DNA from: Bifidobacteriaceae bacterium
Lineage (GTDB): Bacteria; Actinomycetota; Actinomycetes; Actinomycetales; WQXJ01
Direction: 5' to 3'
DNA length: 64,000 nt
NCBI GenBank assembly: GCA_031270825.1
Contig: JAISXH010000025.1
Location: 1-64,000 of the forward strand
Numbering within the stretch: the stretch's first letter is position 1; each line of letters begins with the position of its first letter. The position numbers were made by a program, and so were the translations under genes. Shown here one piece after another: positions 1 through 7,274 of the stretch. Under the pieces are notes generated by a model. The model was given only the letters and a program-made list of their open reading frames with translations. It made no database searches and was not told the origin of the DNA.

Positions 1-2051
1 TAGGAGATTTGCTGGCCGGATTCGTCGTAGAGGTATCCGGACACGTTCCCGGTCCCCTCTGAGATGAACCGGTAGGTCCCGGACACCGGAGCCGTGAACT
101 TGAACACGTCCACGTCCGGCCCCACCTCCAAAGTGCCGGACACCTTCGCGGTATTCCCCGTGGTCCCCCCGAACTGCCACCGCGCGGCTGTGTCGACCGT
201 GTTGCCGTAATCATCGGTGACCCCGCTTTGGACGACTGCGACGGACTTGGACACGCCATCGGCCGTGAACGTGATCGCGCCCGACCGCGCGGTGGCAGAG
301 GTGTTCTTGGTCGCCCGGATGGTGGCAACGGAGCCATTAGCCCCCGATGCCGGGGTGACCGTCAACCAGGAGGCATTCGACTTGGCCGACCAGTTGGCGC
401 CGTTGGTGGTCACCGTCACGGTGGCGGTCGCCTCGGGCCAGGTTGTCTCCCAACTGCTTCGCGACAAGACGATCGTTTCCTGATCGCCCAAGGTGACGTG
501 TACCACCGCCTGGCCGCCGGCCAACGAAATGATCTTGACCTCGATCTTGCCGCTCTCCGAGGTGAACTTCTGTCCAACGGTCCAGACTTGGTTGGTGGTC
601 TTCTCGACTGTGGTGCCCGGGGACAGTATCCGTGTCGAAGCCAGGTTCGCCTCTGCGGCGCCGGCGCAACCGGACAGGATAGTGGAGCAGTCGCGCCGGA
701 TGGCGACGCCGTTGCCGACCTGGTCGTATTCGATCCAATACCCCGCGCCGGACTGTTCCTTGATGTTCAAAGCGTGGACTGCCGCCAGGTCTGCAGATGA
801 GGCTGAAGCCAGGGTGTAATCCTGGTCCACGCCTCCCTGCACTGTGACCAGCCCGCTGCCGGACGAGATCAGTTGCAGTTGCCTCTTCTGGAATCCGTTC
901 AAGGTGGTGTTGACATCAGAGCCGCGGCCCATCACATTGCGATAGTCCCCGTAGTTGTTGGCGATGGTCGATGAGATGTTGCATCCGCCAGCGACCGAAT
1001 AAGGTCCGTCAACGTGTCCGGCCGGGCAGGTCGCGGTTCCGGCATGCCGCAGTGAGAAGTTGTGGCCGATTTCGTGAACGAACGCGCTGCGAGAATAGCC
1101 GGCTGGATTGGCGTAGGCGAAAATGTGGGTCTGTCCGCCCGAATTGAGCCCTTGGCTCCCCAACGAAGCGATGCCCTGGTAGTCGCTGGTAGCGCAGCCC
1201 ACTCTCTCGTCTTCAGGCGAGAGGATGACCAAGTGGTTGCGCGCGGCGGTGGCGGACGCGTAGCTGACGCCCAACAGGTTCGCCGCCTCCTGGGCGATCG
1301 TCCAAAGGCTGGCGCCGCACTGCAGGGTTGATTGGGCTGCTACCGCGGTGTCCCAGGAGTAGTTGAACTTCGTGATGACTCCATGCGATTCGCGCACCCA
1401 GTAGGCGGACAGGTAGCCGGCGAACTGGTCCAACTGTTCGCGGGTGTAGAACTTGCCCCGTCCGTTCTTGGACATAAACACGAAACGAAGTTCGTGGGCG
1501 CCGCCCGCCGGGGGTGCGGCCGCCTCGGCAGCGGCGGATTCGAGCACACGCGCCTGGGTCAACGAGGATTCGCCGCCGGCGCCGGCGTCGGCGCTGGCGG
1601 CCTCGGCGGCCTCGAGCAGGACCTGGCCGGTGTCGGTCTCCTCGTCGACCGCCCCTTGCGCGGCCTCTTCTAGGTGATCGGTCGCGGCCAACTCGCTCGC
1701 CACGTCGGCCACCACTTCGGCCGGCACTTCGACTACGGCTTCGATCTGGTCGCCAACCGCGGCATTGCCCGGCAGGGTGGCATCGTCGATCCGCACGGTG
1801 GTGGTGTCATCGACAAACAGGTAAGTGGTGGTCTCCTCGCTCGGATCGGCCACCACCTGGGCAATCTGACCGGTGACGGCCACAGTCGCCCCTTCGGCGA
1901 GCAGCGGCTCGAGCGCGTCTGATTGGGTGTCGGCTAGCGCGGGCGCGGCGGTTATCAATGTGACGGCGATAGCGGCTGCGGTCACGCTTGAGGTCAGGCG
2001 GCTAATCACCCTTCGGCGGGTGCGCGAGTTGGAGTACGGACGGACGGTCAT
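1..2051 (-). CDS. Secreted metzincin-type zinc metalloprotease with BACON-like and PPC-like domains (partial)
   Basis: Runs off the left edge, so the C-terminus is missing; 683 residues are present. The ATG start follows a CCTCCGAGGAG ribosome binding site. Residues 1-40 are a Sec signal peptide (RTRRR, hydrophobic core, cut after ALA). Residues 41-200 look like a propeptide. The protease core has HEIGHNFSLRH (first His about residue 326), the metzincin zinc motif, and a Met-turn NVMG (Met about 374); overall it recalls the gametolysin-like M11 group. A BACON-like beta-sandwich follows (about 535-600, with WLTVTPASG), then a PPC-like beta domain from about 620 (DVDVFKFTAPVSGTY). The zinc motif has Ser where metzincins usually have Gly. 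The protein is exported and its substrate is unknown. The domain names come from motif recognition only. Confidence 0.85.
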   Translation of the reverse strand, partial: MTVRPYSNSRTRRRVISRLTSSVTAAAIAVTLITAAPALADTQSDALEPLLAEGATVAVTGQIAQVVADPSEETTTYLFVDDTTTVRIDDATLPGNAAVGDQIEAVVEVPAEVVADVASELAATDHLEEAAQGAVDEETDTGQVLLEAAEAASADAGAGGESSLTQARVLESAAAEAAAPPAGGAHELRFVFMSKNGRGKFYTREQLDQFAGYLSAYWVRESHGVITKFNYSWDTAVAAQSTLQCGASLWTIAQEAANLLGVSYASATAARNHLVILSPEDERVGCATSDYQGIASLGSQGLNSGGQTHIFAYANPAGYSRSAFVHEIGHNFSLRHAGTATCPAGHVDGPYSVAGGCNISSTIANNYGDYRNVMGRGSDVNTTLNGFQKRQLQLISSGSGLVTVQGGVDQDYTLASASSADLAAVHALNIKEQSGAGYWIEYDQVGNGVAIRRDCSTILSGCAGAAEANLASTRILSPGTTVEKTTNQVWTVGQKFTSESGKIEVKIISLAGGQAVVHVTLGDQETIVLSRSSWETTWPEATATVTVTTNGANWSAKSNASWLTVTPASGANGSVATIRATKNTSATARSGAITFTADGVSKSVAVVQSGVTDDYGNTVDTAARWQFGGTTGNTAKVSGTLEVGPDVDVFKFTAPVSGTYRFISEGTGNVSGYLYDESGQQIS

Positions 2052-2429
2052 TGAAGGTTCTCCTCGGAGGGGTCTAGTTCCTGGGACAGTCCCGCGTAAA
2101 CGGCCTAGTAGGTGCGGGCTGACACTGGCATTAGGGCGGTAATTCCCCCCGATATCATTCACGCTTGAATTACCTTTGAGAACTTGGCCAAATCCAAAGG
2201 TAGCAGAATCCCAGCGCCTTCCGATCCAAATTCAACCCGGGCCCGCGCCCAGTTCTTTGACCCTCATAGTGGCGATGCCGTGGCGCCCGGCGGGTTCTTC
2301 GTCTTGGGCAGTCGCATGGACAACTGGGGCCGCCCGGGTGTGAGTCATTTTCGTGTCGTTGGCGGGAGGCCAGCCCATGCTTTGCCTCATGCGGAATAGC
2401 GTGAACAACCCTCTCCTGCGGGGCGCCAG
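2052..2429. other. Intergenic region, no gene seen
   Basis: This 378-bp stretch separates the start of the metalloprotease from the end of the antitoxin-like gene, both on the minus strand. It should hold the metalloprotease promoter. I see no convincing promoter hexamers, terminator or small gene; the open frames here have noise-like composition. Confidence 0.5.
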
Positions 2430-2765
2430 TCAGCCGCCGGCCGCGCCCACCGCGTCTCGCACCGCGGTGTCCAGCGCCTCTCGCACCAACTGGGAGACAG
2501 TTGTCCCTTTCCACTGGGCCAGCGCCCGGGCCTGGTCGAGCAGCGGGGAGGGTACCCGCACCCTGATCGTCTCGTTTGGTTCCGGGGACAGGCGGGGACG
2601 GCCTCGTAAGACGCGGATGGCTGCCTCCGGGGTGTCAGTCAGGGTGGCTTCCATCAAAAACTGGCGCGCCGCCGCCCGAGCGGCCGCGCCGGACGCCCGC
2701 GTGCCCGGGACAGGGCGGATGTCCCCGCGCTGGATGCGCGCTTCGAGTTCAGTGCGTTGGCTCAC
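2430..2765 (-). CDS. Ribbon-helix-helix antitoxin-like protein
   Basis: A 111-residue protein with a GTG start that overlaps the stop of the upstream toxin-like gene (GTGA). The C-terminal half (about 66-100) reads TIRVRVPSPLLDQARALAQ then GTTVSQLVREAL: a beta strand followed by two helices, as in RHH (CopG/MetJ-type) DNA-binding proteins. The N-terminal half is charged and Ala/Arg-rich and would be the toxin-binding part in a type II system. Family knowledge suggests it represses its own operon, but no operator was identified. Because the partner gene is frameshifted, it may now be an orphan antitoxin. The RHH call is fairly secure; the antitoxin role is inferred from gene order. Confidence 0.7.
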   Translation of the reverse strand: MSQRTELEARIQRGDIRPVPGTRASGAAARAAARQFLMEATLTDTPEAAIRVLRGRPRLSPEPNETIRVRVPSPLLDQARALAQWKGTTVSQLVREALDTAVRDAVGAAGG

Positions 2766-3072
2766 GCTTGATCCTCCTCAGTCCCAATCAGATAACGGAA
2801 CTTCTCCGTCAGGCGGTCCGCGTGGAAGATCCGGAAATACCTGCCCGGCCGCACGGCCACGATCACCTCGAGGCGGTCGCAGTCTTCCGTGTTGGCTTCG
2901 CTTGGATGCCCCACGAAGACGCGCGTGATCTCCCCGGCAGCCCCTCGATCTCCTCAGTGCCCTCTGGGTTCTCGATGACGAACCAGGCTTGCGCGCGAAC
3001 TATCCCGTGCTTGCTGGCCGAACCGCTCCAGACGACTTCCATGTCAGTTCCGTCTCGGAAAGCATACTGCAT
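2762..3072 (-). pseudogene. Toxin-like small protein of a type II pair, broken by a one-base frameshift
   Basis: The first frame from ATG at 3072 reads MEVVWSGSASKHGIVRAQAW and continues through ENPEGTEEIEG. The second frame resumes as EITRVFVGHPSEANTEDCD, then VIVAVRPGRYFRIFHADRL, and ends exactly at the antitoxin start. Adding one G to the four-G run (plus-strand CCCC at 2932-2935) joins them into a protein of about 103 residues. The layout (small basic protein, four-base overlap with an RHH gene) suits a type II toxin. The KHGI and RYFRIFHADRLTEKFRYLIG patterns are loosely like BrnT or DUF4258-type toxins, but no family can be assigned. It could be a genuine null mutation or a homopolymer sequencing error. 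Confidence 0.6.
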
Positions 3073-3264
3073 AAATGCGCCTACAAAAAGGTGCCGCGTC
3101 TTCCGCCAGAGATGCTGGACAAGTTGGTGGTCTGTTCATGCCCCTAAACCTATGGGACACCACTGTCACTGCGGTGACCAGCGAAAACAGCCTCGCCCCA
3201 GAGAGCGGGGGTCAGGCCCCGCCTGATCGACGAGTGGCAACTGGTGCCCGTGGCGCTGAGCCTG

Positions 3265-3273
3265 TGCTAGAGT
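3265..3273 (+). promoter_or_regulatory. Putative extended -10 promoter for rplJL
   Basis: TGCTAGAGT is an extended -10 element (TGnTAGAGT) followed about 10 bases later by the structured rplJ leader. No good -35 is seen at the expected spacing, which extended -10 promoters tolerate. The call rests on position and match only. Confidence 0.4.
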
Positions 3274-3279
3274 GGCCGG

Positions 3280-3404
3280 GCCGAAGACCGCCGGTTGGAC
3301 GGTGCCAGATGGAACCGACCTGAAGCTGTATCAAAGGATGCGGACCTGCGCAGGTGAGACGTGAGACCCGAGGGTCCCGTGCGCTTGCGCCGGGGCCCTT
3401 TTTT
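3280..3404 (+). ncRNA. Ribosomal protein L10 leader (autoregulatory mRNA leader)
   Basis: The structured leader begins with the CCGAAGACCGCCGG element common in actinobacterial rplJ leaders and ends with a terminator-like hairpin 60 bases before rplJ. In the known L10 leader family, free L10(L12)4 complex binds a kink-turned stem and shuts off its own expression. I did not fold the RNA; a covariance-model match would confirm it. Boundaries are approximate. Confidence 0.55.
3372..3404 (+). terminator. Attenuator-like intrinsic terminator in the rplJ leader
   Basis: A G/C-rich hairpin (GGGTCCCG...CGGGGCCC) is followed by six T residues at 3399-3404. It lies between the putative promoter and rplJ, so it would act as an attenuator when the leader binds L10, not as an end-of-operon terminator. 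Confidence 0.6.
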
Positions 3405-3463
3405 GATGCCCGCGACCGTTGATCCTAGGCAGACCGGACAAACGACAAACCAGAGGAGAGCCA

Positions 3464-3985
3464 ATGGCGAGGCCGGATAAGGTCGCGGCGGCTGAGGAAA
3501 TCCGCCAACAGGTGACTCAGTCGCAGGCGGCGCTGCTGACCGAGTATCGCGGGCTGACTGTGGCGGAGCTGCGGCAATTGCGCGGCGCCCTGCGGGCAGA
3601 CGCCACCTACGCCGTGGTGAAGAACACACTGACCAAGATCGCTTTGCGCGATGCCGGAGTCGAAGGGGTGGATCAAGTCCTGACCGGACCGACTGCCATC
3701 GCCTACGTCCACGGCGACGCGGTCACGGCGGCCAAGGCCTTGCGGGACTTCGCCAAGACGCACCATGCGCTGGTGGTCAAGGGCGGCATCATGGACGGCC
3801 GCGTCTTGACCGCCGCCGATGTGACCAAGCTTGCGGAATTGGATTCCCGCGAGGTCACGCTGGCCAAGTTGGCCGGCGTGGTCAAGGCGTCGCTGGTCCA
3901 GGCGGCGTACCTGTTCAACGCGCCCGCCATCAAGGCGGTACGCACCATAGACGCCCTGCGGGAAACCCAGGAGTCGGCGGCCTGA
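3464..3985 (+). CDS. rplJ: Ribosomal protein L10 (uL10)
   Basis: A 173-residue L10, the base of the ribosomal stalk. It begins MARPDKVAAAEEI and contains the LTEYRGLTVAELRQLR motif and the VVKNTLTKIAL rRNA-binding segment. The C-terminal helix (AIKAVRTIDALRETQE) carries L7/L12 dimers. The ATG follows a good AGAGGAGAG binding site at 7-bp spacing; an in-frame upstream start at 3419 lies inside the leader and has no such site. rplL follows 66 bases later. rplK and rplA, usually directly upstream in actinobacteria, are absent here. Confidence 0.97.
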   Translation: MARPDKVAAAEEIRQQVTQSQAALLTEYRGLTVAELRQLRGALRADATYAVVKNTLTKIALRDAGVEGVDQVLTGPTAIAYVHGDAVTAAKALRDFAKTHHALVVKGGIMDGRVLTAADVTKLAELDSREVTLAKLAGVVKASLVQAAYLFNAPAIKAVRTIDALRETQESAA

Positions 3986-4051
3986 TCGGCCGAACCAACC
4001 ACATCAGTCCCAGGCCGATCACCGGCTGATTCGAGAAAGGCATCACACAAA

Positions 4052-4438
4052 ATGGCAAAGCTCACCATCGACGAACTGATCGATCAATTCAAAGAACTGT
4101 CGTTGATTGAACTGTCAGATTTCGTCAAGAAGTTCGAAGAGGTCTTCGACGTGACCGCCGCCGCTCCGGCGGCCGTGGCCGTGGCGGCCGCGCCGGCCGC
4201 CGCTGAGGCGGAGCCGGAAGAGGAGCAGAGCGAGTTCGACGTCGTTCTGGACTCCTTCGGAGATAAGAAGATCCAAGTCATCAAAGAGGTCAGGGCGCTT
4301 ACCTCACTGGGCCTGGGCGAAGCCAAGGCGCTGGTCGAAGCGGCTCCCAAGCCCATCTTGGAGAAGGTCAACAAGGAGACTGCGGAAAAGGCCAAGGCCG
4401 CCCTCGAGGGCGCTGGCGCCACCGTCACACTGAAGTAG
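4052..4438 (+). CDS. rplL: Ribosomal protein L7/L12 (bL12)
   Basis: A 128-residue L7/L12. The N-terminal dimerisation helices ([29 protein letters not shown]) are joined by an Ala-rich hinge (about 35-55) to the C-terminal factor-binding domain ([20 protein letters not shown] ... [17 protein letters not shown]). This domain recruits elongation and initiation factors to the ribosome. The preceding AGAAAGG is a fair binding site. It is the last gene of the rplJL unit and is followed by a strong terminator. rpoB, which commonly follows in other genomes, is not here. Confidence 0.98.
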   Translation: MAKLTIDELIDQFKELSLIELSDFVKKFEEVFDVTAAAPAAVAVAAAPAAAEAEPEEEQSEFDVVLDSFGDKKIQVIKEVRALTSLGLGEAKALVEAAPKPILEKVNKETAEKAKAALEGAGATVTLK

Positions 4439-4486
4439 ACCGCGTCCCTTCCCCCGGCCGCTAGCTCGGGGACAGGAAGCCGGACC

Positions 4487-4520
4487 AAGCGGGGCTGCGC
4501 CTATGGGCGCGGCCCCGCTT
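4487..4520 (+). terminator. Strong intrinsic terminator, probably bidirectional, after rplL
   Basis: AAGCGGGGC...GCCCCGCTT forms a long G/C-rich stem with a short loop around 4502-4504, followed by TTTGCTG. It lies between the convergent rplL and DUF5709 genes and could end transcription from both sides. Confidence 0.75.
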
Positions 4521-4629
4521 TGCTGTGCCCGGCCGGAGGCCGGTTGAGCAGGTCAGCGGCGTCCGGCGGGAGCGCCTGGGGTGGCGCGACAGGAACGGGT
4601 CGGCGGAATCGAGGCTGCGTGCCGGTCGG

Positions 4630-4989
4630 TCAGTCCTGGTAGTGGACCGCAGCCTCCTCGGCCGAGGCCCCCAGTCCGTCAAGACCCTCATCGCTGGCGA
4701 AGATGTCAGTCACGCCGCCGGATTCGACTGCTTCGAGGCGGCCGGCCCGGCGGGTGTCGACCAATTCCGAGTCGATGTCCCAGACCTCGGGTTGTTCATC
4801 AGCCAGGCGTTCGTCAAGCGATTCGTGGTCACCTTCGCGCCAGAGGCGCCTGCCGATCAGCGGCTCGCGGTCCGGCGGGTCGTAGTCGGTGTCGAGCGGG
4901 TCCAGATCGCCGGGTGTCAGGAGATCCTCCGGCGTGTTTTGATAAAGGTCGAAAGGCGGGTCAACGGGCGCGTCCGTGAAACGATCCAT
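4630..4989 (-). CDS. DUF5709-like acidic protein
   Basis: A 119-residue strongly acidic protein starting MDRFTDAPVDPPFD. The DPLDTDYDPPDREPLIG segment and the later ESLDERLADEQPEVWD segment match the DUF5709 pattern (DxLDTGYSPPEREP ... ESLDQRLAxExPD) of actinobacteria. The C-terminus (GLGASAEEAAVHYQ) also fits. A longer in-frame start at 5172 would add a Pro/Arg-rich, non-conserved extension, so the internal ATG was preferred. No catalytic motif, membrane segment or signal peptide is visible. The function of the family is unknown to me. It is divergent from birA and shares that promoter region. Confidence 0.7.
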   Translation of the reverse strand: MDRFTDAPVDPPFDLYQNTPEDLLTPGDLDPLDTDYDPPDREPLIGRRLWREGDHESLDERLADEQPEVWDIDSELVDTRRAGRLEAVESGGVTDIFASDEGLDGLGASAEEAAVHYQD

Positions 4990-5148
4990 GTCTTCAAGTC
5001 TCCACCCTGGGCCGCAGCGGTCCAGTGCCGACAGGTCCCGTCTCATACCTTCGGCTCGGCCGGCCAAAGGGAGGCCGAGTGCCGCCTGCGACGTGCTCAG
5101 AGTCGGGGGCCGACCGGGTGCCCCGGGTCGCGATCTATGCTCTAGGAC

Positions 5149-5952
5149 GTGCCTTTTCCCCTTGACGCCCAACGTCTAGAAGAGGCCTTGGTGGCCCAAG
5201 GTCCGTACGCCCGGGTCAAAGTGGTCGAGGAGGTCGATTCGACCAACGCGGAATTGCTGCGCCGGGCCGCCAAGGCAAAAAGCGCGCGTCTGACGGCGCT
5301 GTTGGCGGAACACCAGAGCGCCGGGCGTGGCCGCTGGCACCACCCGGAGGTCCGGCCAAGGCCCTGGATCGCTCCGCCTCGAAGCTCCCTGATCGCCTCG
5401 GTTCTGGTCCAACCGCCGTCACAGCAGGCCGGACGCCGCACCATGTTGGGACTGGTCTGGGCTTTGGCGGCGGTGGAGGCCCTGGATCTGGTGCTGCCAG
5501 GAGTGGCCGGCCTGAAATGGCCCAACGACGTGATGGCGGCGGGCCGCAAACTAGCGGGTGTGCTGGCCAGCTCAAGCGAAGACGGGTGCGTGGCGATCGG
5601 CATCGGGCTCAACGTGCACCAAAGCGAGGAGCAGCTGCCCGACCGGCGGGCGGGGTCGCTAGCGCTGGCGGGCGCCCCCGACGTGGACCGCACCTGGCTC
5701 GCTATAGCGGTCTTGAGTGCGGCGGCCACCTGGTATGAGAGATGGGCCAGGGACGCCTCCTCGGTGGTTGGGGCGGTGAGCGCGCGAATGATCACGCTGG
5801 GCCGCCAGGTCGAGGTCGAATTGCCCAATGGCCAAATCGCCAGCGGCCGGGCTGAAGCGATCCAAGATGATGGGGCCTTGCGGCTGCGCCAACCCAGCGG
5901 GCGGACCTGGCTGGTGGACACAGGCGAGCTGGTCCAGGAGCATGGTGAATAG
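5149..5952 (+). CDS. birA: Biotin--[acetyl-CoA-carboxylase] ligase
   Basis: A 267-residue class I biotin protein ligase with no N-terminal helix-turn-helix, so it is an enzyme and not a bio repressor. It activates biotin as biotinyl-AMP and attaches it to a lysine of carboxylase carrier domains. Visible motifs are VVEEVDSTNAELLRR, the biotinyl-adenylate loop SAGRGRWHHPEVRP, LKWPNDVMAAGRKLAGVL and AIGIGLNVH; the C-terminal SH3-like part ends near LVDTGELVQEHGE. GTG start. Its client in this window is the acyl-CoA carboxylase subunit at 56.4-58.2 kb with its EAMKMEQ site. A PRPWIAPPR segment sits between the adenylate loop and the following beta strand. Confidence 0.95.
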   Translation: MPFPLDAQRLEEALVAQGPYARVKVVEEVDSTNAELLRRAAKAKSARLTALLAEHQSAGRGRWHHPEVRPRPWIAPPRSSLIASVLVQPPSQQAGRRTMLGLVWALAAVEALDLVLPGVAGLKWPNDVMAAGRKLAGVLASSSEDGCVAIGIGLNVHQSEEQLPDRRAGSLALAGAPDVDRTWLAIAVLSAAATWYERWARDASSVVGAVSARMITLGRQVEVELPNGQIASGRAEAIQDDGALRLRQPSGRTWLVDTGELVQEHGE

Positions 5953-6029
5953 CCACGCTCCGACCGTGTTGACGCAGGGCAGCGGGACGCTGACCAGCGG
6001 AAACTCGGCAGGAGGCGCTGCCTCTTGCC

Positions 6030-6059
6030 TAGGAAGCCGGTTTATTCACCGGCTTCCTA
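6030..6059 (+). terminator. Perfect 11-bp inverted repeat between birA and the cyclase gene
   Basis: TAGGAAGCCGG and CCGGCTTCCTA pair perfectly around an 8-base loop, 77 bp after birA and just upstream of the cyclase start. There is no T-tract, so it may be a Rho-independent-like barrier, an RNA stability stem, or a protein-binding dyad. Confidence 0.45.
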
Positions 6060-6074
6060 AGGCCCGGGCCCCGG

Positions 6075-7139
6075 ATGGTTGCCGGGACTGGGTTTAGGGT
6101 GGTTGGTGTGCCGGATGATCGCCTCAGAAAGCTGGCCCGGGGTGAGTACTCGACGGCCGAGGACCGGGCGGACGCGATCGCCGGAGCGCCCAGGACAATG
6201 ACGTTTGCGGAGGTCCAGGAGGCGACTGGGCTGGACTGGCCGTCGATCAGCTCTTTCTGGCGGTCGATGGGCCTGGCGCTGCCGGCCGAAGACGAAGCGG
6301 CCTTGACTGCCAAGGATGTGGACGCCATCATCGCCTCTTACGAGGTGGTGGCCTATGGGGTGCTCGGCCAGCAGACCGAGACGCAGTTGCTGCGGGCCGT
6401 CTCGCACACGGCCGAACGGTTGGCCTGGTGGCAGTTCGAGTCGTTGGTGGACGATGCCGCCGGCCGACACGCGCTCGACGCCGAGTCGGCCAGGTTGGTC
6501 GTTTTGGACCAAATAGCCGACATGGCTGACATCTTCGAAGAGCAGATGGTCTACGCCTGGCGGTCGCATCTGTCGCGAATCATCCGCCGGGTCGGCGCGG
6601 CCGTGGCGGAGATCGGGTCGCAAGGCAGCGCGCCCACGCCGGAGGCGTTGCCGTTGCAGCGGGCGGTCGGATTCGCGGATCTGGTTGGCTACACGCCGAT
6701 TTCAGCCAAGTTGGACGCCGTCGAATTGGACTTGTTGGTGCAGGCGTTCATGCGGTCCTGCCGCGACATAGTGTCGCGGGGAGGCGGGCGGGTCGTCAAA
6801 GAATTGGGCGACGGGATCATGTTCGTGACCGACGAGCCGGGCCGGGCCGCGTTGATCGCGCTCGACTTGGCGGAGCAGATCGGGCGGGACAAGACCACGC
6901 CGCCGGCCCGCGTCGGCCTGGTTTGGGGTCGGGTGCTGGGACGGTTCGGCGACGTGTTCGGTCCGTCGGTGAACTTGGCTTCGCGGTTGACCGGCCTGGC
7001 CGCGCCCGGCGATGTGCTGGTCGACGCCGCCACCGCCGAGGCGCTGGCGGACCAGACGGGGCTGTCTCTGGAAGCGCAGGGCGCGGCGGCCGTGCCCGGC
7101 ATGGGCGAAGTGGTGCCCTACCGGCTAACCCGGTCCTGA
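6075..7139 (+). CDS. Class III adenylate/guanylate cyclase
   Basis: A 354-residue soluble protein. The C-terminal half (about 195-350) is a class III cyclase domain: VGFADLVGYTPISAKLD (metal-binding Asp), GGGRVVKELGDGIMFV (second metal Asp), GLVWGRVLGRFGDVFGPSVNLASRL (catalytic Asn/Arg region) and PGDVLVDAAT. It should make cAMP or cGMP from the NTP. The N-terminal half (10-190) is helical with no membrane segment and resembles the regulatory region of actinobacterial cyclases that have a pH-sensing-like N-domain. The substrate-specifying positions were not assigned. The ATG at 6075 has no clear ribosome binding site; GTG at 6108 (GVPDDRLRKL) after AGGGTGG is an equally good start. It stands alone on the plus strand. 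Confidence 0.88.
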   Translation: MVAGTGFRVVGVPDDRLRKLARGEYSTAEDRADAIAGAPRTMTFAEVQEATGLDWPSISSFWRSMGLALPAEDEAALTAKDVDAIIASYEVVAYGVLGQQTETQLLRAVSHTAERLAWWQFESLVDDAAGRHALDAESARLVVLDQIADMADIFEEQMVYAWRSHLSRIIRRVGAAVAEIGSQGSAPTPEALPLQRAVGFADLVGYTPISAKLDAVELDLLVQAFMRSCRDIVSRGGGRVVKELGDGIMFVTDEPGRAALIALDLAEQIGRDKTTPPARVGLVWGRVLGRFGDVFGPSVNLASRLTGLAAPGDVLVDAATAEALADQTGLSLEAQGAAAVPGMGEVVPYRLTRS

Positions 7140-7163
7140 CCCCGGCAGGGCCGGCCGGGAGGC

Positions 7164-7266
7164 CGGCTGGGACGCGCGCGGGTTGGCTGGGACGCGGGCG
7201 CGGTTGGCTGGCGCCAGGGCGGGGTTGGCTGGGACGCGGCGGGGTTGGCTGGCGCCAGGACGGGGG
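7164..7266. repeat. Five imperfect 20-21 bp tandem repeats
   Basis: Five consecutive units begin GGCTGG and end GGGTT or similar. Two alternating variants occur: GGCTGGGACGCG... (units 1, 2, 4) and GGCTGGCGCCAGG... (units 3, 5). The array fills the gap between the convergent cyclase and mrp genes. Function unknown. Confidence 0.8.
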
Positions 7267-7274
7267 AGAGTCGG

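Noticed and set aside
2170-2514. Minus-strand open frame upstream of the antitoxin
   Set aside because: Arg/Gly/His-rich composition typical of a frame shadow; it overlaps the real RHH gene in another frame and has no binding site.
3075-3323. Plus-strand frame between the toxin-like gene and the rplJ leader
   Set aside because: No binding site or family resemblance; it runs into the promoter and structured leader of rplJ.
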